Shown piece after piece: positions 60,132-64,000 of a stretch of 64,000 bases of DNA (its first letter is position 1; each line of letters begins with the position of its first letter). A program made the position numbers and the translations under genes. The notes beneath the pieces were generated by a model. It saw only the letters and a program-made list of their open reading frames with translations. It made no database searches and was not told the origin of the DNA. Source of the DNA: an uncultured Clostridia bacterium (lineage in GTDB: Bacteria > Bacillota > Clostridia > Oscillospirales > Acutalibacteraceae); the NCBI GenBank assembly GCA_944380855.1, contig CALWIW010000004.1, forward strand, positions 1-64,000, read 5' to 3'.

Positions 60132-62765
60132 ATGCAGTGGACTGGACTTAACGAACTGAGAGAAAAGTTTCTTTCTTTCTTTGAAAGCAAGGGTCATTTA
60201 AGATTACCAAGTTTTTCTCTTATACCAAAGGATGACAACAGCCTTTTGCTTATCAACAGCGGAATGGCTCCTATGAAAAAATATTTTACAGGTGAGGTTA
60301 CACCTCCGAGAAAGCGTGTTACCACCTGTCAGAAATGTATCAGAACTCCTGATATTGAGCGTGTTGGTATTACTGCCCGTCACGGAACTTATTTTGAGAT
60401 GCTTGGAAACTTTTCTTTCGGAGATTACTTCAAGCATGAAGCAACAGCCTGGGCATGGGAATTTTTCACCAAGGTTTTGGAAATGCCTGAGGAGCTTCTC
60501 TATGTTTCTATTTATGAAGATGACGACGAGGCTTTTGAAATCTGGACAAAGGAAGTTGGCGTTGACCCAAGCCATATTGTAAGAATGGGCAAAGAGGACA
60601 ACTTCTGGGAGCACGGTTCAGGTCCATGCGGTCCTTGCTCTGAAATTTATTTCGACAGAGGTCCTAAAAAGGGCTGCGGCAGTCCCGACTGCCACGTTGG
60701 CTGTGAATGTGACAGATTTGTTGAGGTTTGGAACTTGGTATTTACTCAGTTTAACAACGACGGACACAACAACTACACACCTCTTGACCACCCGAATATT
60801 GATACAGGAATGGGACTTGAGCGTCTTGCCTGTGTAATGCAGGGTGTTGACAACCTGTTCTTGGTTGATACAGTTCAAAATATTATGAAGCACATCTCTG
60901 AGCTTACAGGGGTTAAGTACGGAGAGAGCGAAAAGAGCGATATTTCACTGCGTGTTATTACAGACCATATCAGAAGCACAACCTTTATGATTGGCGACGG
61001 AGTCATGCCGTCAAACGAGGGTAAGGGCTATGTTTTACGCAGACTTTTGAGAAGAGCCGCACGTCACGGCAGACTCCTGGGAGTGAAAGAGCCTTTCCTT
61101 TACAAGGTTTGCGAAACTGTAATTAAAGAAAACGAAAGTGCTTATCCTGAGCTTAGAGAAAAGCAGGAGTTTATCACAAAGCTTATAAAGGTTGAGGAAG
61201 AAAACTTTGCAAACACTGTTGAGCAGGGTCTTAATATGCTTCAAAGCATTATTGACCGAGGCGACGTTGAAACTCTTTCAGGTGAGGACAGCTTTAAACT
61301 TCACGATACTTTCGGTTTCCCGATTGACCTTACAAGAGAAATTCTTGAGGAAAAGGGAATTTCAGTTGATATCGACCGTTTCTATGAGCTTTTGGCAGAA
61401 CAGAAAAAGCGTTCCCGTGATATGAGAAAAAATGCAGGTGCGGACGCTTGGATAAGCGAAAGCACAGACCTTTCAGATATTGCAAAGACAGAGTTTATCG
61501 GATACTGTGAAAATGAAACTCAGGCTGAAATTCTTGCTATTGTAAAAGACGGCGAGCGTGTAGAGGCTGTTGGCGAGGGCGAAAGTGCAATATTTGTTCT
61601 CAGCAAAACTCCTTTCTACGCAGAAAGCGGTGGACAGATAGGCGACAGCGGTATAATCTGCGGAGAAGGTTTTGAAATTGAAATTTCCGATACAACTAAA
61701 GACCACGGCGGAATTTTCCTCCATGCAGGCGTTGTAAAGGCAGGCAGCGTGGCTGTGGGAATGTCAGCTGACGCTAAAATTGACGCTGTACGCCGTATGG
61801 ACATAATGAGAAATCACACAGCCGCTCATCTGCTTCAGGCTGCTTTAAGAGAGGTTTTGGGAAATCATGTTGAGCAGGCAGGTCAGCTTGTAACAGACCA
61901 CTCCGTAAGATTTGACTTTACACATTTTTCAGCTCCTACTGCTGCGGAGCTTATGGCTGTTGAAGCAAGAGTAAATGAAATTATTCTTTCAGGTGTTCCT
62001 GTAAATGTTATGGAAATGCCTATTGATGAGGCTAAGAAAATGGGAGCTATGGCACTTTTCGGTGAAAAATACGGCGATATTGTAAGAGTTGTAAAAGCAG
62101 GCGATTTTTCAACAGAGCTTTGCGGCGGTACCCATGTTGATAACACAGCTAAAATCGGTTTGTTTAAAATCAGACAGGAAGGTTCTGTTGCCGCAGGTGT
62201 AAGACGTATTGAGGCTGTAACAGGTCACGGCGTTTTGAAAATGGTAGAAGATACAACAAATATGATTGCACAGGCGGCTATTGCTCTTAAAATTTCAAAT
62301 CCTAAGGATGTTGTTGCAGGTGCGGAAAGAATTGCCGACGAGATGAAAGAGCAGGCAAGAAAAATTCAGGAACTCCGCGATAAGATAGCTGCAACTCAGA
62401 TTAATTCTCTTATGGCAAAGAGCCAGCTTGAAAAAGGTGTAAGAATTATTTGTGCCGCTATGACTGACGTAACAGGCGACATGATTAAGGAAATGTGCGG
62501 AAAAGTTCTCGACATTGCACCGAAGGCGGTAATTGTTCTTGCAGGTATCAGCGACGGAAAGGTAACATTCGGTTGTGCCTGCGGAAAGGAAGCCAGAGAT
62601 AAGGGAGCAAATGCAGGAAAGATTGTAAAGGCAGTTGCCCAGATTGCAGGAGGCAACGGCGGCGGAAAGCCTGATATTGCTATGGCAGGTGCTAAAGACC
62701 CGACAAAGGTTGACGAGGCTATTATGCAGGCAAAGTCAATTATTCTTGATATGATTAAAGAATAA
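60132..62765 (+). CDS. alaS: Alanyl-tRNA synthetase
   Basis: 877 residues, full length. Class II catalytic core at the N-terminus (RLPSFSLIPKDDNSLLLINSGMAPM, GNFSFGDYFK and the GMGLERLACVMQG motif 3), an editing domain with HTAAHLL and CGGTHV zinc-binding residues (~560-670), and a C-terminal C-Ala domain (KGANAGKIVKAVAQIAGGNGGGKPDIA shown in part). Controlled by the T-box upstream; AAGGAGAG site before the ATG. A strong terminator follows. Confidence 0.98.
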   Translation: MQWTGLNELREKFLSFFESKGHLRLPSFSLIPKDDNSLLLINSGMAPMKKYFTGEVTPPRKRVTTCQKCIRTPDIERVGITARHGTYFEMLGNFSFGDYFKHEATAWAWEFFTKVLEMPEELLYVSIYEDDDEAFEIWTKEVGVDPSHIVRMGKEDNFWEHGSGPCGPCSEIYFDRGPKKGCGSPDCHVGCECDRFVEVWNLVFTQFNNDGHNNYTPLDHPNIDTGMGLERLACVMQGVDNLFLVDTVQNIMKHISELTGVKYGESEKSDISLRVITDHIRSTTFMIGDGVMPSNEGKGYVLRRLLRRAARHGRLLGVKEPFLYKVCETVIKENESAYPELREKQEFITKLIKVEEENFANTVEQGLNMLQSIIDRGDVETLSGEDSFKLHDTFGFPIDLTREILEEKGISVDIDRFYELLAEQKKRSRDMRKNAGADAWISESTDLSDIAKTEFIGYCENETQAEILAIVKDGERVEAVGEGESAIFVLSKTPFYAESGGQIGDSGIICGEGFEIEISDTTKDHGGIFLHAGVVKAGSVAVGMSADAKIDAVRRMDIMRNHTAAHLLQAALREVLGNHVEQAGQLVTDHSVRFDFTHFSAPTAAELMAVEARVNEIILSGVPVNVMEMPIDEAKKMGAMALFGEKYGDIVRVVKAGDFSTELCGGTHVDNTAKIGLFKIRQEGSVAAGVRRIEAVTGHGVLKMVEDTTNMIAQAAIALKISNPKDVVAGAERIADEMKEQARKIQELRDKIAATQINSLMAKSQLEKGVRIICAAMTDVTGDMIKEMCGKVLDIAPKAVIVLAGISDGKVTFGCACGKEARDKGANAGKIVKAVAQIAGGNGGGKPDIAMAGAKDPTKVDEAIMQAKSIILDMIKE

Positions 62766-62791
62766 TAAAAGTATAGTCTTTGTTTTAAATT

Positions 62792-62836
62792 CCCCATGAA
62801 AATTTCTCCGGAGATTTTCATGGGGCTATTTTTTTA
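62792..62836 (+). terminator. Terminator after alaS
   Basis: Arms CCCCATGAAAAT and ATTTTCATGGGG followed by a run of T residues. Confidence 0.92.
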
Positions 62837-62976
62837 TTTAACATTGAAAATGTATTAAAAACCGTTAATTATACATTTATCCTTGGTTTTAGTGAAATTT
62901 TTCCACTTAATTATGCATAAAAGAAAAATTTATGTATAATAAATATGTAAAAAAATTACAGAAGCAGTGTTTTATT

Positions 62977-64000
62977 ATGAAAAGAAAGATAAAAATTTCA
63001 GCGTCCATATTATTATGCATGGTTTTGTGCGTATGTATTTTTACTTTTCCTCAGTCAGTAAAAGCAGTGGAAATATACGACTACTCAAACTTTTGGGCTA
63101 TGGGAAATGCAAAAATCTCTGTAGATACCGGAATTTATTGCAGTGCTTTTTCCGGTACAGTGGGTTACGGTGGTGTTATGTATCCTTATGGTTCTTCCTT
63201 TACTGTTTCGTGTGATTACAGAATATTTGCCGCCTGTGCCGCCGGAGGCCGATTTTTCTATTTTACCGAAATTTCCCCTGATTTTCCTGACTGCAATATT
63301 GTTGTTTATGATTCAAACAGCGGACTTTACGATATATTTGCAGTATCAAATCTTCATGTTTCTTCCAATGACTTAGTAGCCGCCGACAGCAGCGGTAATA
63401 TTTATTTTGTTCCCTCAGATAACGGAAGTTTAGTAAAGTGCTTTGCAATGAGCGGGCGTCCTTGTGCCGAGATATCTTTGGGTGGTTCGGTTAATAAGCT
63501 TATAACTGCTGGAAACGGAAATGTTTTGGCTGTATGTTCAAATGGTAATTATTTGATTAACAGCAGCGGAAGCTGTACATATGTGGGAGGAGGAAGCGAT
63601 ATCTTTCCAAGCGGAAACGGTTATTTTTCCAACGGCTCGGGAACAGTATATAACAGCTCTCTGAGCAGTGTTTATACAGGCTTAGGAATTGCTGTCTGTA
63701 CTTCCGGCGGTTATGTTTATTACAGTGACGGAAAGCTTAATTGTGCGGACTATTCCGGAAAGCTATATGCAGCAGCGGATTGTATTGATAATGTGTCCCG
63801 TCTGTTTGCTATGGGAGATACGGTGATTACCTTTAATGGTTCAGGTGTGTTTGACTTGTATACGGGAAATGACTTTTATGAATTGCAGGAGAATACAACC
63901 GAACCGCCTACACAGATTGTGACTGAGGAAATAACAAGACCTGTGGAAACAACTTCCGAATCGCAGGAGCAAACAGAATACGAAAGTTCTGATACCATGT
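62977..64000 (+). CDS. Secreted protein, 3' end outside the window
   Basis: Open from an ATG at 62977 to the window edge, 341 codons without a stop. An N-terminal signal peptide (MKRKIKISASILLCMVLC..., cleavage near QSVKA) is followed by a beta-rich, Gly/Ser-rich region with repeating SGNIYF/SGGYVYYSDGK-type words, like a beta-propeller or repeat sensor, and then a Thr/Glu/Pro linker (TTEPPTQIVTEEITRPVETT, in part) ending the visible part. A further domain after this linker is likely. A TATAAT at 62935-62940 is the likely -10. I recognise no family. Confidence 0.75.
   Translation, partial: MKRKIKISASILLCMVLCVCIFTFPQSVKAVEIYDYSNFWAMGNAKISVDTGIYCSAFSGTVGYGGVMYPYGSSFTVSCDYRIFAACAAGGRFFYFTEISPDFPDCNIVVYDSNSGLYDIFAVSNLHVSSNDLVAADSSGNIYFVPSDNGSLVKCFAMSGRPCAEISLGGSVNKLITAGNGNVLAVCSNGNYLINSSGSCTYVGGGSDIFPSGNGYFSNGSGTVYNSSLSSVYTGLGIAVCTSGGYVYYSDGKLNCADYSGKLYAAADCIDNVSRLFAMGDTVITFNGSGVFDLYTGNDFYELQENTTEPPTQIVTEEITRPVETTSESQEQTEYESSDTM

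Overview
The window is low-GC DNA from an anaerobic Firmicute of the class Clostridia, most likely a Ruminococcus/Oscillospiraceae-type gut or fibre-degrading bacterium. The evidence is clostridial gene orders (phoH-ybeY-dgkA-era-recO-mutS2; ylxM-ffh-rpsP-khpA-rimM-trmD; cdaA-cdaR), strong AGGAGG-type ribosome binding sites, TTGACA-N17-TATAAT promoters, a T-box in front of alaS, a superoxide reductase instead of aerobic defences, and a secreted leucine-rich-repeat protein ending in a type I dockerin. Most of the window is core chromosome. The accessory content is ABC-transporter cassettes, lipoproteins and several families of short repeats.

Layout. 1-7000: a leftward housekeeping operon (phoH, ybeY, dgkA, era, yqzL-like, recO, mutS2), interrupted between dgkA and era, and followed at the mutS2 stop codon, by a ~200-bp MITE-like repeat. 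7200-15800: rightward SRP/ribosome genes, rimM-trmD, ptsH (HPr), uvrC, rsmD, coaD, a coiled-coil gene and an SSAT-like acetyltransferase. 15800-17560: tRNA-Leu and tRNA-Val with a duplicated tRNA 3' end, a MITE copy and gap. 17600-22600: rny, a dockerin protein and an orphan response regulator. 22600-33100: xpt, a YtrA-type GntR/ABC cassette, then the complete phosphate regulon pstSCAB-phoU-phoBR with Pho boxes; the PstS lobes are in permuted order. 33100-37400: small genes, ispD-ispF, a solute-binding lipoprotein. 37700-44000: an NSS transporter and a lipoprotein/ABC-2 exporter locus. 44000-48700: trehalose utilisation (treC, treP, treR) and a low-molecular-weight phosphatase. 49000-54900: a DUF3343/cysteine-desulfurase-like pair, cyclic-di-AMP synthase with its regulator, an SCP2-domain protein, pyrE and radC. 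55200-57700: a second YtrA-type GntR/ABC cassette bracketed by ~190-bp direct repeats. 57700-64000: superoxide reductase, two poorly known genes, T-box-alaS, and the start of a secreted protein that runs off the window.

How the genes work together. HPr supplies phosphate to the PTS that includes TreP; TreC would split the resulting trehalose 6-phosphate and TreR probably acts at two palindromes in the treP promoter. PhoR/PhoB probably act on the TTAACA-type Pho boxes before pstS. The two GntR regulators share a TATATACAG-type operator motif that also occurs in the SCP2-gene promoter, suggesting a small regulon.

Most unusual items: a five-copy MITE family with ISL3-like ends whose copies gain or lose whole palindromic modules; direct repeats bracketing the second GntR/ABC cassette; a PstS with its two lobes in swapped order; the shared GntR operator motif; a duplicated tRNA-Val 3' end with palindrome modules in between; and a possible orphan small transcript upstream of rny. 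No CRISPR array, prophage or complete insertion sequence was seen.
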